A stretch of DNA of 64,000 bases, from assembly GCF_000014065.1 (NCBI RefSeq), contig NC_008044.1, forward strand, positions 62,001-126,000, written 5' to 3'. The translations under genes were made by a program, and so were the position numbers. The notes beneath the pieces are model-generated. The model ran no database searches and was not told where the DNA came from. It was given only the letters and a program-made list of their open reading frames with translations. Source of the DNA: Ruegeria sp. TM1040. Lineage in GTDB: Bacteria; Pseudomonadota; Alphaproteobacteria; Rhodobacterales; Rhodobacteraceae. This document shows positions 28,697 through 38,017 of the stretch, in pieces; within the stretch, counting starts at the first letter, position 1; every line of letters starts with the position of its first letter.

Positions 28697-28891
28697 TCAA
28701 AAATCGATCGCGATGCCTTTTTTCTCCCAATCGCCATAGCGCGCGGGATCGGGGCCGTCGCGACCACCAAGTTCGGTTGGCAACGGTTTTTCAGCGTCAC
28801 GGGCCTTGCGGCGTTCCTCAGCCTCCGCCAAAGCGCGCTGGGCGGCTGCGGGCAGGTCCTTTGCCCGGTTGGATTCGGGGGTGTCGCTCAT
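28697..28891 (-). CDS. DUF1674 / SDHAF4-like succinate dehydrogenase assembly protein
   Basis: A 64-residue soluble protein ending GGRDGPDPARYGDWEKKGIAIDF-type sequence; the conserved cluster is DPARYGDWEKKGIAIDF. This is the hallmark of SDHAF4, which in mitochondria helps load flavinylated SdhA into complex II. The N-terminal half is charged and probably disordered. No sdh genes are in the window. It lies alone between convergent dapB and divergent rsmB. Its role in bacteria is inferred from the eukaryotic homologue. Confidence 0.85.
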   Translation of the reverse strand: MSDTPESNRAKDLPAAAQRALAEAEERRKARDAEKPLPTELGGRDGPDPARYGDWEKKGIAIDF

Positions 28892-28989
28892 CGGGGCTTC
28901 TCCGCAGCGTGGGTTTCATTATCCTGAGCCTATGATATACGCCCGCGTCCGATGTGGACAAGCCGATCCCCGATCAGGAGCACTTCTCT

Positions 28990-30264
28990 ATGACTGACCA
29001 TCCTTCCTCCGCCTCAGATGCCCGTCGCGCTGCGGTTGCGCTTCTCGACAAGGTTCTGGGCGAAGGGCTTTTGCTCTCGGAGTGTCAGACGCAGATCTTG
29101 GAGCGGCTCGAGCCCGCGGATCGGGCCCGCGCGCAACGCCTCGCGCTGCAGGTCCTGCGCGCGCTGGAACGTGCCGACCGCGTGCTTGCAAAACATTTGC
29201 GCAAGCCGCCAGCGCTTCATGTGCGCAATGCGTTGCGTCTGGGCACCGTCGAGCTCTGCTCGGGCGGCGCGGCGCATGGGGTTGTGAATGACATCGTCAA
29301 TCTCGTGGCGCGTCACCGTCGCCATGGCCAGCTCAAGGGGCTGGTCAATGCGGTGCTGCGCAAGGTGGCCACCGAGGGGCCCGGCGAATGGGCCAAGCTG
29401 CGGGTGCCGCGTTTGCCCAAATGGCTGCGCGCGCCTCTGGTGCAGGCGTGGGGCAGCGATGCGATGCTCGCAATCGAAGCGGCCCATTTTAAAGGCGCGC
29501 CTTTGGATCTGAGCGCCAAGCCGGGGGCAGATCTGGCGGCGCTGGAAGGTGCGATGACCCCTACTGGAAGCCTGCGTTTGCAGGACGCGGGTCAAGTCTC
29601 GGCCCTTCCCGGCTATGAACAGGGGGCGTGGTGGGTGCAGGACGCAGCCGCAGCCCTTCCGGCGCAGCTTTTGAATGCTGCGCGCGGCGAACGTGTGCTT
29701 GATCTCTGTGCGGCGCCCGGCGGCAAAACCTTGCAGATGGCTGCCGCAGGGGCTCAGGTCACAGCGGTTGATATTTCCGAAAACCGCCTTGCGCGTCTGC
29801 AGGAGAACCTCACGCGCACCGGGCTCTCTGCCACGGTTGTTGCAGGCGATGTGTTTGAACAAAAGGGGCAGTATGATGCGGTTCTGCTGGATGCCCCCTG
29901 TTCAGCCACAGGTACCATCCGCCGCCATCCGGATTTGCCCCATGCCAAGGACGGTGCCGGTTTTGGCGGGCTCATCGAGCTGCAGGCGCAGATGCTCGCC
30001 CACGCCTGGGGGCTGGTGCGGCCCGGAGGGCGTCTGGTCTATTGTACCTGTTCCCTCTTGCCAGACGAAGGTGAATGTCAGGTCGAGGATATGCTCGAGA
30101 TGTTCCCCGGTGCCCGGATCGGTGACCGGCTGAAGTCGCTTTCGGGTATTGATCCAAGTTGGATCACCGAAGAAGGTGGCCTGCGCCTCAGACCGGACTA
30201 TTGGGCCGAGATTGGCGGTATGGACGGGTTCTACATGGCCGAACTCGTAAAGGCCGAGGTCTAA
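28990..30264 (+). CDS. rsmB: 16S rRNA (cytosine-C5) methyltransferase, RsmB/NOP family
   Basis: A 424-residue SAM-dependent m5C methyltransferase. Residues about 8-130 form the NusB-like RNA-binding domain. The Rossmann part has the SAM loop LDLCAAPGGKTLQMA, the catalytic-pair cysteines Cys304 (DAPCSATGT) and Cys354 (VYCTCSLL), where the latter forms the covalent adduct. NusB fusion points to RsmB (C967). The start at 28990 follows aggag; an in-frame ATG 12 codons earlier is less likely. A heparinase-like gene follows 191 bp downstream. Confidence 0.92.
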   Translation: MTDHPSSASDARRAAVALLDKVLGEGLLLSECQTQILERLEPADRARAQRLALQVLRALERADRVLAKHLRKPPALHVRNALRLGTVELCSGGAAHGVVNDIVNLVARHRRHGQLKGLVNAVLRKVATEGPGEWAKLRVPRLPKWLRAPLVQAWGSDAMLAIEAAHFKGAPLDLSAKPGADLAALEGAMTPTGSLRLQDAGQVSALPGYEQGAWWVQDAAAALPAQLLNAARGERVLDLCAAPGGKTLQMAAAGAQVTAVDISENRLARLQENLTRTGLSATVVAGDVFEQKGQYDAVLLDAPCSATGTIRRHPDLPHAKDGAGFGGLIELQAQMLAHAWGLVRPGGRLVYCTCSLLPDEGECQVEDMLEMFPGARIGDRLKSLSGIDPSWITEEGGLRLRPDYWAEIGGMDGFYMAELVKAEV

Positions 30265-30455
30265 GGCTCCGCAAGGCACCCGGTGCCCCGCCCGCAGGGC
30301 GCTCGGCCCAACGGGAGCGGACCCTGCTCTGATGATACGCGACGGGCGGGAGAGTTTGCAGCTCTGGCGTCCTCGTCGCAACAGAGCGCATGACTCCCGA
30401 CCGCAGGCGCGTTATCCTCCCGCCAAAACGCCAAAGGCGCGTGAGGCAAGAGAGC

Positions 30456-32201
30456 ATGTCCAAATATGACCGAATGGCCAGTCGCGGCACGCGACTGCTG
30501 AACCGCTATACCGCCTGGAAGGCGCGCAAACAGCCCGCGGCCACTGGGTTTGTCTCGCAGCCCGAGCCGCGTACCATAGGCAGTTTTGCGCGTGGGCGGC
30601 AGCTGGTGGCCGGCAACCTCCTGTTTGCAGGCTATCTGGTAGAGAGTGACACCACTGGCCTTTGGGATGTGGAGGCGCCTGATTTTGCCTTTGAGGCAGA
30701 GCGCCAGGGCTGTACATGGCTCGATGATCTGGCCGCGGTCGGCGATCTGAAGGCGCGCAGCAAGGCCCAGCACTGGGTCCGGGGCTGGATCGATGAGTTT
30801 GGCAAGGGCACTGGTCCCGGCTGGTCGCCGGATCTGACCGGGCGGCGCGTGATTCGATGGATCAACCACGCCCTATTCCTGCTGAGTGGTCAGGACAAAC
30901 CAGCCTCCGATGCCTTTTATCGGTCTCTCTCGCAGCAGACGTGGTTCCTGTCGCAGCGCTGGAAGGGGGCATCGCCTGGCTTGCCGCGGTTTGAGGCGCT
31001 TACCGGGCTGATCTATGCGGGGCTTGCGCTCAAGGGCTGCGAGGAACTCGCAGACCCTGCGGTCAAAGCGCTGGCTCAGGACTGCGCGCAGCAGATCAAC
31101 GCCGAGGGCGGCCTGCCGACCCGCAACCCCGAAGAGCTACTGGATGTGTTCACCTTGCTCACATGGGCCGCAGCGGCGTTGCATGAAGCGGGACGGTCGG
31201 TGCCGCGCGAGCATCACGCCGCGCTGGATCGTATCGCACCCACACTGCGGGCCTTGCGCCACAGCGACGGGGCGCTGGCGCGGTTTCATGGCGGCGGGCG
31301 CGGGCAGGAGGGCTGGCTCGATCACGCGCTGGCCGCCTCGCATGTCCCTGCAAGACCCTTTGAAGGGCTGGCGATGGGGTTTGCACGACTCTCGGCGCGG
31401 CGCACTTCGCTCATCATTGATGCCACCGTGCCACCCGTTGGCAAGGCCTCCTACAATGCACACGCTTCGACTTTGGCTTTCGAGCTAACGTCCGGGCGGC
31501 GTCCCTTGATCGTGAATTGCGGCGCGGGCGAGAATTTCGGGCTAGAGTGGCGTCGGGCGGGACGGGCCACGCCCTCTCATTCTGCGCTCTGTATCGAAGG
31601 GCACTCAAGCGCCCGGCTGGCCGCGCCGCAAAAGGGCACGGGACATGAGTTCCTGATCGACGCGCCCACCGATGTGCCAATCGAGCGCGAAGACCTTGTG
31701 GATGGGTATCGGTTTCAGGGTGCTCATGATGGCTATGCCAAATCCTATGGCGTGACCATTGCGCGCTCTTTGGAACTGTCGGTGGACGGGCGCATGGTGT
31801 CGGGCGAGGACATGGTGCTGGCACTTGATGACGCCGCAAAAAAGTGCTTCGACAGGGCGCTGGACGCGGGCGGCCTGCGCGGTATTGGCTATGATTTACG
31901 GTTCCATTTGCACCCGGATGTGGACGCAGCCCTTGACTTAGGGGGCGCAGCAGTATCCATGGCGCTCAAGAGTGGGGAAATCTGGGTATTCCGTCACGAT
32001 GGTCAATGCGACCTCAAGCTGGAAACCAGCGTTTACCTGGAAAAGGCCCGCTTGAAGCCGCGTCAATCGCTGCAAATCGTCCTGTCGGGCCGGGCCATTC
32101 AATATGCGACCCAGATCCGCTGGACCCTCAGCAAGGCGCAGGAAACGGCTGTGGCCGTGCGCGACTTGGCCCGCGACGACCCCATGGCCTACGAAGAGTG
32201 A
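30456..32201 (+). CDS. Heparinase II/III-like family protein
   Basis: A 581-residue protein with an N-terminal alpha-helical toroid-like part and the C-terminal heparinase II/III beta-sandwich domain. Recognisable blocks are FHGGGRGQEGWLDHALA, SYNAHASTLAFELTSGRRPL and NCGAGENFG. Family members cleave uronic-acid-containing polysaccharides, but this subgroup is conserved beside purH in Rhodobacteraceae and has no tested substrate known to me. No signal peptide is seen, so a cytoplasmic place is likely and extracellular degradation unlikely. purH follows after 24 bp. Confidence 0.82.
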   Translation: MSKYDRMASRGTRLLNRYTAWKARKQPAATGFVSQPEPRTIGSFARGRQLVAGNLLFAGYLVESDTTGLWDVEAPDFAFEAERQGCTWLDDLAAVGDLKARSKAQHWVRGWIDEFGKGTGPGWSPDLTGRRVIRWINHALFLLSGQDKPASDAFYRSLSQQTWFLSQRWKGASPGLPRFEALTGLIYAGLALKGCEELADPAVKALAQDCAQQINAEGGLPTRNPEELLDVFTLLTWAAAALHEAGRSVPREHHAALDRIAPTLRALRHSDGALARFHGGGRGQEGWLDHALAASHVPARPFEGLAMGFARLSARRTSLIIDATVPPVGKASYNAHASTLAFELTSGRRPLIVNCGAGENFGLEWRRAGRATPSHSALCIEGHSSARLAAPQKGTGHEFLIDAPTDVPIEREDLVDGYRFQGAHDGYAKSYGVTIARSLELSVDGRMVSGEDMVLALDDAAKKCFDRALDAGGLRGIGYDLRFHLHPDVDAALDLGGAAVSMALKSGEIWVFRHDGQCDLKLETSVYLEKARLKPRQSLQIVLSGRAIQYATQIRWTLSKAQETAVAVRDLARDDPMAYEE

Positions 32202-32225
32202 ACCTGAACAAGGATTCTGACACCG

Positions 32226-33815
32226 ATGACCGACCTCCACCCCGTCCGCCGCGCCCTTCTGTCCGTCTCTGACAAAACCGGGCTGATCGAGCTGGGTAAA
32301 TCCCTCGCTGAGCGCGGGGTTGAACTGCTCTCGACCGGTGGCACTGCCAAAGCGCTGCGCGATGCCGGGCTGACCGTGAAGGACGTCTCCGAGGTGACCG
32401 GCTTTCCCGAGATGATGGATGGCCGCGTAAAAACCCTGCATCCGATGGTGCATGGCGGCCTTCTGGCTCTGCGCGACAATGACGCGCATGTGGCCGCGAT
32501 GACCGATCATGGCATTGGCGAAATCGATCTCTTGGTGGTGAACCTCTACCCCTTTGAGGCGGCGCTGAAGCGCGGTGCGGCCTATGACGAAATGATCGAG
32601 AACATCGACATCGGTGGTCCCGCGATGATCCGCGCGGCGGCCAAGAACCACGCGTTTGTCAATGTGGTGGTGGATGTTGAGGATTACGGCGTCCTCTTGG
32701 AGGAGCTGGACCAGAACGACGGTCAGACCTCCTTTGCCTTCCGTCAGTGGCTGGCACAGAACGCCTATGCGCGCACCGCTGCCTATGATGCGGCTGTGTC
32801 GAACTGGATGGCCGGAGCGATCGGTCTTGATGCGCCGCGCCGCCGTGCCTTTGCTGGTCAGATTGCGCAGACGCTGCGCTATGGCGAGAACCCGCATCAG
32901 GACGCGGCCTTCTACACCGATGGCACCGAGCGTGTGGGCGTGGCGACCGCAGAGCAGTTGCAGGGCAAGGAACTCTCCTACAACAACATCAACGACACCG
33001 ACGCAGCCTTTGAACTCGTGAGCGAATTCGCCCCCGAGGACGGCCCGGCCGTGGCGATCATCAAACACGCCAACCCCTGCGGCGTGGCGCGTGGCGCAAC
33101 CCTCTTGGAGGCATACAACAAGGCGTTTGACTGCGATCGCACCTCAGCATTCGGGGGCATCGTTGCGCTCAACATGCCGCTTGATGCCGAGACCGCAGAG
33201 GCAATCACCCAGATCTTTACCGAAGTGGTGATCGCACCGGGGGCCTCGGATGAGGCCAAGGCGATCTTTGCGGCGAAGAAGAACCTGCGCCTCTTGATCA
33301 CCGAGGGCCTGCCTAACCCGCAGGACGCAGGCCTGACCACCCGTCAGGTTTCGGGCGGGATGCTGGTGCAGGACAAGGACGTTGGCCACCGGGCCATGGA
33401 CGACCTGAAAGTGGTGACCGAAAAGGCACCGACCGAAGAGCAGATGGCGGATCTGCTCTTTGCCTGGAAGGTCGCCAAACATGTGAAATCCAACGCGATT
33501 GTCTATGTCAAAGACGGCCAGACGGTGGGCGTGGGCGCAGGCCAGATGAGCCGCGTCGACTCCGCCACGATTGCAGGTGTCAAAGCACAGCGCATGGCGG
33601 ATGCGATGGAACTGCCCGAAAGCCTCGCCAAAGGCTCCGCAGTGGCGTCGGATGCTTTCTTTCCCTTCGCTGATGGCCTGATGGAAGCAGCTTCCAATGG
33701 CGCCACCTGCGTCATTCAGCCCGGTGGCTCCATGCGTGATGACGAGGTCATCAAGGCGGCGAATGACGCGGGGCTTGCCATGGTCTTTACCGGTATGCGC
33801 CACTTCCGCCACTAA
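32226..33815 (+). CDS. purH: Bifunctional AICAR formyltransferase/IMP cyclohydrolase
   Basis: A 529-residue enzyme for the last two steps of IMP synthesis. The N-terminal IMP cyclohydrolase (MGS fold) contains [31 protein letters not shown] and [11 protein letters not shown]. The C-terminal AICAR transformylase contains [31 protein letters not shown] and [12 protein letters not shown]. Length and motifs are complete. It is closely followed by lspA (19 bp), so the two are probably cotranscribed. Confidence 0.98.
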   Translation: MTDLHPVRRALLSVSDKTGLIELGKSLAERGVELLSTGGTAKALRDAGLTVKDVSEVTGFPEMMDGRVKTLHPMVHGGLLALRDNDAHVAAMTDHGIGEIDLLVVNLYPFEAALKRGAAYDEMIENIDIGGPAMIRAAAKNHAFVNVVVDVEDYGVLLEELDQNDGQTSFAFRQWLAQNAYARTAAYDAAVSNWMAGAIGLDAPRRRAFAGQIAQTLRYGENPHQDAAFYTDGTERVGVATAEQLQGKELSYNNINDTDAAFELVSEFAPEDGPAVAIIKHANPCGVARGATLLEAYNKAFDCDRTSAFGGIVALNMPLDAETAEAITQIFTEVVIAPGASDEAKAIFAAKKNLRLLITEGLPNPQDAGLTTRQVSGGMLVQDKDVGHRAMDDLKVVTEKAPTEEQMADLLFAWKVAKHVKSNAIVYVKDGQTVGVGAGQMSRVDSATIAGVKAQRMADAMELPESLAKGSAVASDAFFPFADGLMEAASNGATCVIQPGGSMRDDEVIKAANDAGLAMVFTGMRHFRH

Positions 33816-33834
33816 GACCGGAGATCAAGAGACC

Positions 33835-34317
33835 ATGCGGAGCTATGCGCTGTATCTTGCGGCCCTCATTGCGCTGATCGTGGATCAGGCCACCAAGATC
33901 GGAGTCGTCTTCGGCCTCGATCTGGTGCGTGTGCTGCGCATTGATGTGGCTCCGCCCTTGCTCAACTTTCGCTATGGCGAAAACCGGGGCATCAATTTTG
34001 GTCTGTTCAATGATGGCGGCGATTCCAGCCGCTGGATCTTGATCGGGATCTCTTTGATAATCTGTGCTGCGGTGTTCCTCTGGGTGCGCCGCAGCCACGC
34101 CAACAGTCGCCTGATGCTGATCAGCGCGGGGCTGGTCATCGGCGGCGCGCTCGGCAATGTGCTGGACCGGGTGCTCTATGGCTATGTGCTCGATTTTCTC
34201 AACATGTCGTGCTGCGGGATCAACAACCCTTATGTGTTCAATGTCGCGGATGTGTTCATTTTTGCGGGAGCGGCAGGGTTGATCCTGTTTGAAGGCCGCG
34301 CAAAAAAGCCCGCGTGA
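33835..34317 (+). CDS. lspA: Lipoprotein signal peptidase (signal peptidase II)
   Basis: A 160-residue inner-membrane aspartyl protease with four helices that removes prolipoprotein signal peptides. The catalytic pair is Asp111 (GNVLDRV) and Asp139 (FNVADVFIF). The family block near residue 50 reads ENRGINFGLF, a variant of the usual N-x-G-A-x-F. The ATG at 33835 is chosen because the first helix starts directly there. The next gene encodes a lipoprotein (BamF type), a possible client. Confidence 0.94.
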   Translation: MRSYALYLAALIALIVDQATKIGVVFGLDLVRVLRIDVAPPLLNFRYGENRGINFGLFNDGGDSSRWILIGISLIICAAVFLWVRRSHANSRLMLISAGLVIGGALGNVLDRVLYGYVLDFLNMSCCGINNPYVFNVADVFIFAGAAGLILFEGRAKKPA

Positions 34318-34469
34318 CCTCCTGCGCGATATGCGCTAGAGGTACAGAGACCGTCTGGGCCTGCGGCGGGTGGATCGCCGGATAAGGACCCAACTGATTG
34401 ATAACGCATGTCTGAGGCGCTTTCCGGGTTCTGGCTGTCGCGCGGCATGCACAAAGAGGATCGCGCCCC

Positions 34470-34976
34470 ATGCGCTTTGTGACTGCACCGATCATCTTGA
34501 GCTCTGTTTTGCTGCTGGGCGCTTGTGCCAACAAGCCGCTGCATGATCTGGATGCGCGCCGCAACTCGCCGGATGAATTCCTCGTTTTGCCCAGCAAACC
34601 GCTGGAACAGCCGGAAAGCTATGCTGCCCTGCCCGAGCCCACGCCCGGTGGCAGCAATCGCACCGACCGCAACCCGCAGGCCGAAGCGATTGTCGCGCTG
34701 GGCGGACGGCCGAGTGGCGCCGGGATCCCTGCCTCCGAAGGGACATTGGTGGCGGCGGCAAGCCGCTATGGCGTTGAAGGCGACATTCGCGAGACATTGA
34801 CGGCCGAGGATACGAAGCGGCGCAAGCGGGCGGGGATTCTCGCAAATATCAAGCTCTTCCCCGTGGACCGCTATGCGGAAACCTACGAGGACGATGCGCT
34901 GGATCCGCAACGCGTCAGCGCCGCCTATCGTCGGGCCGGGGTTCCGACGCCCTCTTCGCCACCAAACGGCGAATAA
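34470..34976 (+). CDS. bamF: BamF-type (DUF3035) outer-membrane lipoprotein
   Basis: A 168-residue lipoprotein: signal peptide with lipobox LLGAC (Cys19). Directly after it comes RNSPDEFLVLPSKPL (31-45), which matches the BamF motif RxxxDEFxVxxxxPL described for the alphaproteobacterial BAM complex subunit. The rest is low-complexity with no enzyme motif. It would assist BamA in inserting outer-membrane proteins. It sits between lspA and two M16 peptidase-family genes, a neighbourhood consistent with envelope biogenesis. DUF3035 proteins may not all be BAM-bound, so the name is by motif. Confidence 0.82.
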   Translation: MRFVTAPIILSSVLLLGACANKPLHDLDARRNSPDEFLVLPSKPLEQPESYAALPEPTPGGSNRTDRNPQAEAIVALGGRPSGAGIPASEGTLVAAASRYGVEGDIRETLTAEDTKRRKRAGILANIKLFPVDRYAETYEDDALDPQRVSAAYRRAGVPTPSSPPNGE

Positions 34977-35109
34977 CCCTTCACAATTTCGGCAAACCGT
35001 CTTGTCGCTGACGGTCGGCACCGTAATTTGATGCCCAGCAGGCTAAAACGACTCTGCGCCGGGCCGTGTCGTCGCGCGCGCTCGGGTACCGATCTGGAGG
35101 ATAGGACAC

Positions 35110-36543
35110 ATGACAACTGAGGCAGCAATCCTGTCGGGGCTTCGGGCCAGCTGGCGGTCTGCGCTTTGTGCCGTCGTGATGGCGACAGGACTTGGCGCGC
35201 CGGGTCTTATGGCGCAGGAGACGTCCGTGGATGGGGCAGGGGCCGCGCAAACCTCGCAAAGCGGCGCCGAGATGGTCACAACCTTCACACTTGAAAATGG
35301 CATGATGGTGGTCGTGGTCGAAGACCATCGCGCCCCTGTGGTGCAGCATATGGTCTGGTACCGTGCCGGTTCTGCAGATGAGCCAGTCGGTCAGAGCGGT
35401 GTTGCGCATTTTCTCGAACATCTGTTGTTCAAAGGGACCGACACGCTGGAGGCGGGCGAGCTTTCGGCGACGGTCGCGCGCAATGGCGGGCGCGACAATG
35501 CGTTCACCAGCTATGACTACACCGCGTATTTTCAGCGCGTGGCTGCCGACCGGCTTGAGCTGATGATGCAGATGGAAGCGGACCGGATGCGCAATCTGCG
35601 CCTCACCGAGACCGACATCGTGACCGAGCGCGAGGTGATCCTAGAGGAGCGCAATCAGCGCACCGACAATGATCCAACGGCCCTGTTTCGAGAGCAGATG
35701 CGCGCGGTGCAATATCTCAACCATCGCTATGGCCAGCCGGTGATTGGCTGGCGGCATGAGATGGAGACCCTGTCGATGGAGGACGCGCTGTCCTACTACG
35801 GCACATATTATGCGCCAAACAATGCCATCCTTGTGGTGTCGGGCGATGTGCAACCCGAGGCGGTCCGCAAGCTGGCCGAGACCTATTACGGCGTGATCCC
35901 GGCCAACCCAGATCTGCCCGAGCGGCTGCGCAGCGAGGAGCCCCCCCAAACCGCGGCGCGTCGGCTGACCTTTGCCGACCCCCGGGTGTCTCAGCCTTAT
36001 GTGCAGCGGTCTTATCTGGCGCCCGAACGTGACAGTGGCAGTCAGGAAAAAGCGGCGGCGCTTTATCTGCTCTCGCAGCTTCTGGGCGGGGGCAGCACGT
36101 CTTATCTCGCCAATGCGCTCCAGTTCGAGCAGCAGGTGGCGGTTTATACGGCAGCCTTCTATTCTGGGGTGTCGCTGGATGACACCACGTTTGATTTTGT
36201 GATTGTGCCTGCCGATGGCGTCACGCTGGACGAGGCCGAGGCCGCGCTGGATCGCAGCGTTGCGCAGTTTCTTGAGGCTGGCGTTGATACCGCACAGCTC
36301 GACCGGATCAAGCTGCAGCTGCGCGCCTCGGAGATTTATGCCCGCGATGACGTCGATCGGATTGCCAACCGCTATGGTCGCGCGTTGACCTCCGGGCTGA
36401 CGGTTGAGGACGTGCAGGACTGGCCACGGGTGCTGCAATCCATCACTGAAGACGAGATCATCGCCGTCGCGCGCGAGGTCTTGCGCCCGCAAGCCTCGGT
36501 CACCGGATACCTGATCCAAAGCCCGCAGGAGGTCGCCCAATGA
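35110..36543 (+). CDS. M16-family zinc metallopeptidase, catalytic subunit
   Basis: A 477-residue insulinase/pitrilysin-family protein with a signal peptide (cleavage near MAQ, residues 34-36). The inverted zinc motif HxxEH is present as His100, Glu103, His104 in VAHFLEHLLFKG, and the distal Glu lies in TEREVILEERNQ. The C-terminal domain lacks the Arg/Tyr substrate-binding pair that M16 enzymes need. The next gene has that pair but no HxxEH. The two overlap by ATGA, so they should form an obligate periplasmic heterodimer (M16B type). Substrate unknown. Confidence 0.9.
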   Translation: MTTEAAILSGLRASWRSALCAVVMATGLGAPGLMAQETSVDGAGAAQTSQSGAEMVTTFTLENGMMVVVVEDHRAPVVQHMVWYRAGSADEPVGQSGVAHFLEHLLFKGTDTLEAGELSATVARNGGRDNAFTSYDYTAYFQRVAADRLELMMQMEADRMRNLRLTETDIVTEREVILEERNQRTDNDPTALFREQMRAVQYLNHRYGQPVIGWRHEMETLSMEDALSYYGTYYAPNNAILVVSGDVQPEAVRKLAETYYGVIPANPDLPERLRSEEPPQTAARRLTFADPRVSQPYVQRSYLAPERDSGSQEKAAALYLLSQLLGGGSTSYLANALQFEQQVAVYTAAFYSGVSLDDTTFDFVIVPADGVTLDEAEAALDRSVAQFLEAGVDTAQLDRIKLQLRASEIYARDDVDRIANRYGRALTSGLTVEDVQDWPRVLQSITEDEIIAVAREVLRPQASVTGYLIQSPQEVAQ

Positions 36544-37913
36544 GCCGCTTCAAGACAGCCCGACGTGCGCGTGCTTTTGACATGCGTCCCGTGAAACGCG
36601 CCCTGATGGCGCTATGCCTCGGGTTTGCACTAATGTTCGCTGCGCAGATGGCGCGGGCGGAGATTGACATCAAGGAAGTGACCTCGCCTGGCGGCATCAA
36701 GGCTTGGCTGGTCGAAGATCACAGTATCCCCTTCGCGGCGCTGGAACTGCGGTTCCGGGGCGGCACCTCGCTGGATGCGCCCGGAAAACGCGGGGCCGTG
36801 CATCTGATGGGCGGGCTCCTCGAAGAGGGGGCAGGGGAGCTGCGTGCGCAGGACTATGCCCGCGCGCTTGAGGCCCTTGCTGCAGATTTTTCCTATGACG
36901 CGGACAAGGACACGGTTTCAATTTCTGCAAGTTTCCTCAGCGAGAACCGGGATGACGTGATGGAGCTCTTGCGCCAGACCATTCAGGAACCACGGTTTGA
37001 TCAGGACGCTTTGGATCGGGTGCGTGCGCAGGTGCTTGTGGGCTTGCGTTCGGACCAGACCGACCCAAATGCGATTGCGGGCAAGACCTTTGCCCAGCAG
37101 GCCTTTGGCGATCATCCCTATGGCAGCGATGGCAAAGGCACCATCGAGAGTGTCTCGGCGCTCACGCGTCAGGATATGTTTGCCGCGCATGAGGCAGTGT
37201 TTGCCCGCGATCGGCTTTATGTGAGCGCGGTGGGCGACATCACCCCCGAAGCCTTGGGGGCGTTGCTCGACGAGCTTTTGGGCGATCTCCCTGCCGAGGG
37301 TGCGCCGATGCCCGGTCCGGCAGAAGTCCTGTTGACCGGGGGGACCACCGTGGTTCCCTTTGCAACGCCGCAATCGGTGGCGCTCTTTGGGCAGAAGGGT
37401 ATGGATCGAAACGATCCCGACTTCTTTGCCGCTTATGTGCTTAACCAGATTTTGGGCGGTGGGTCGTTTGAAACCCGCCTGATGCAAGAGGTACGCACCA
37501 AGCGGGGCCTCACCTACGGTGTCTATAGCTATCTGGTGCCGCGGGATCTGGCTGCCACCTACATGGGCTCATTTGCCTCTGCCAATGAGAAAATGGCCGA
37601 AGCGGTGGGCGTGGTGCGCGATCAGTGGCAGGCTCTGGTCGAGAGCGGTGTCACGGAGGCGGAGTTGCAGGACGCCAAGACCTATCTGACGGGTGCCTAT
37701 CCCCTGCGGTTCAATGGTAACAGCCAGATTGCATCGATCCTTGTGGCGATGCAGATGGACGGGCTTTCGACCGATTACGTGGTGACCCGCAACCAGAAGG
37801 TCGAGGCGGTGACGCTTGAGGATGTGAACCGGGTCGCCAAAGAGCTGCTTGATCCCGAAGGGCTGCGATTTGTGGTCGTCGGAGAGCCCGAGGGGCTGAG
37901 TTCTACGGATTAA
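36540..37913 (+). CDS. M16-family peptidase-like protein, non-catalytic partner subunit
   Basis: A 457-residue M16-fold protein. Where HxxEH should be it reads AVHLMGGLLEEGAG, so zinc cannot bind normally. The C-terminal domain keeps the substrate-binding pair in RGLTYGVYSYL (Arg322, Tyr326). A hydrophobic signal-like segment (residues about 22-42, ending in ARA) implies export; Met16 is an alternative start. The ATG overlaps the stop of the upstream gene (ATGA), which supports equal synthesis of both halves. A terminator follows. Confidence 0.88.
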   Translation: MSRFKTARRARAFDMRPVKRALMALCLGFALMFAAQMARAEIDIKEVTSPGGIKAWLVEDHSIPFAALELRFRGGTSLDAPGKRGAVHLMGGLLEEGAGELRAQDYARALEALAADFSYDADKDTVSISASFLSENRDDVMELLRQTIQEPRFDQDALDRVRAQVLVGLRSDQTDPNAIAGKTFAQQAFGDHPYGSDGKGTIESVSALTRQDMFAAHEAVFARDRLYVSAVGDITPEALGALLDELLGDLPAEGAPMPGPAEVLLTGGTTVVPFATPQSVALFGQKGMDRNDPDFFAAYVLNQILGGGSFETRLMQEVRTKRGLTYGVYSYLVPRDLAATYMGSFASANEKMAEAVGVVRDQWQALVESGVTEAELQDAKTYLTGAYPLRFNGNSQIASILVAMQMDGLSTDYVVTRNQKVEAVTLEDVNRVAKELLDPEGLRFVVVGEPEGLSSTD

Positions 37914-37940
37914 GTCTCTGCACGTGGTTTGAAATCGAAT

Positions 37941-37979
37941 GCGGCGCGGTCCCAGGTGGGGCCGCGCCGCTTTGGTTTT
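37941..37979 (+). terminator. Terminator after the M16 gene pair
   Basis: GCGGCGCGG and CCGCGCCGC form a perfect 9-bp stem with a 12-base loop, followed by TTTGGTTTT. It closes the lspA-bamF-M16 stretch and lies before the convergent ALDH16 gene. Confidence 0.82.
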
Positions 37980-38017
37980 GTGGTGGTCTCAGGGAAGGCC
38001 CGGAGCCCCACCGTTGA

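Noticed and set aside
30265-30455. Possible small gene or RNA between rsmB and the heparinase-like gene
   Set aside because: Only GC-rich dyad-like fragments (CCCGCAGGGCGCTC) are seen; there is no ribosome site with a sensible frame and no tRNA-like fold.
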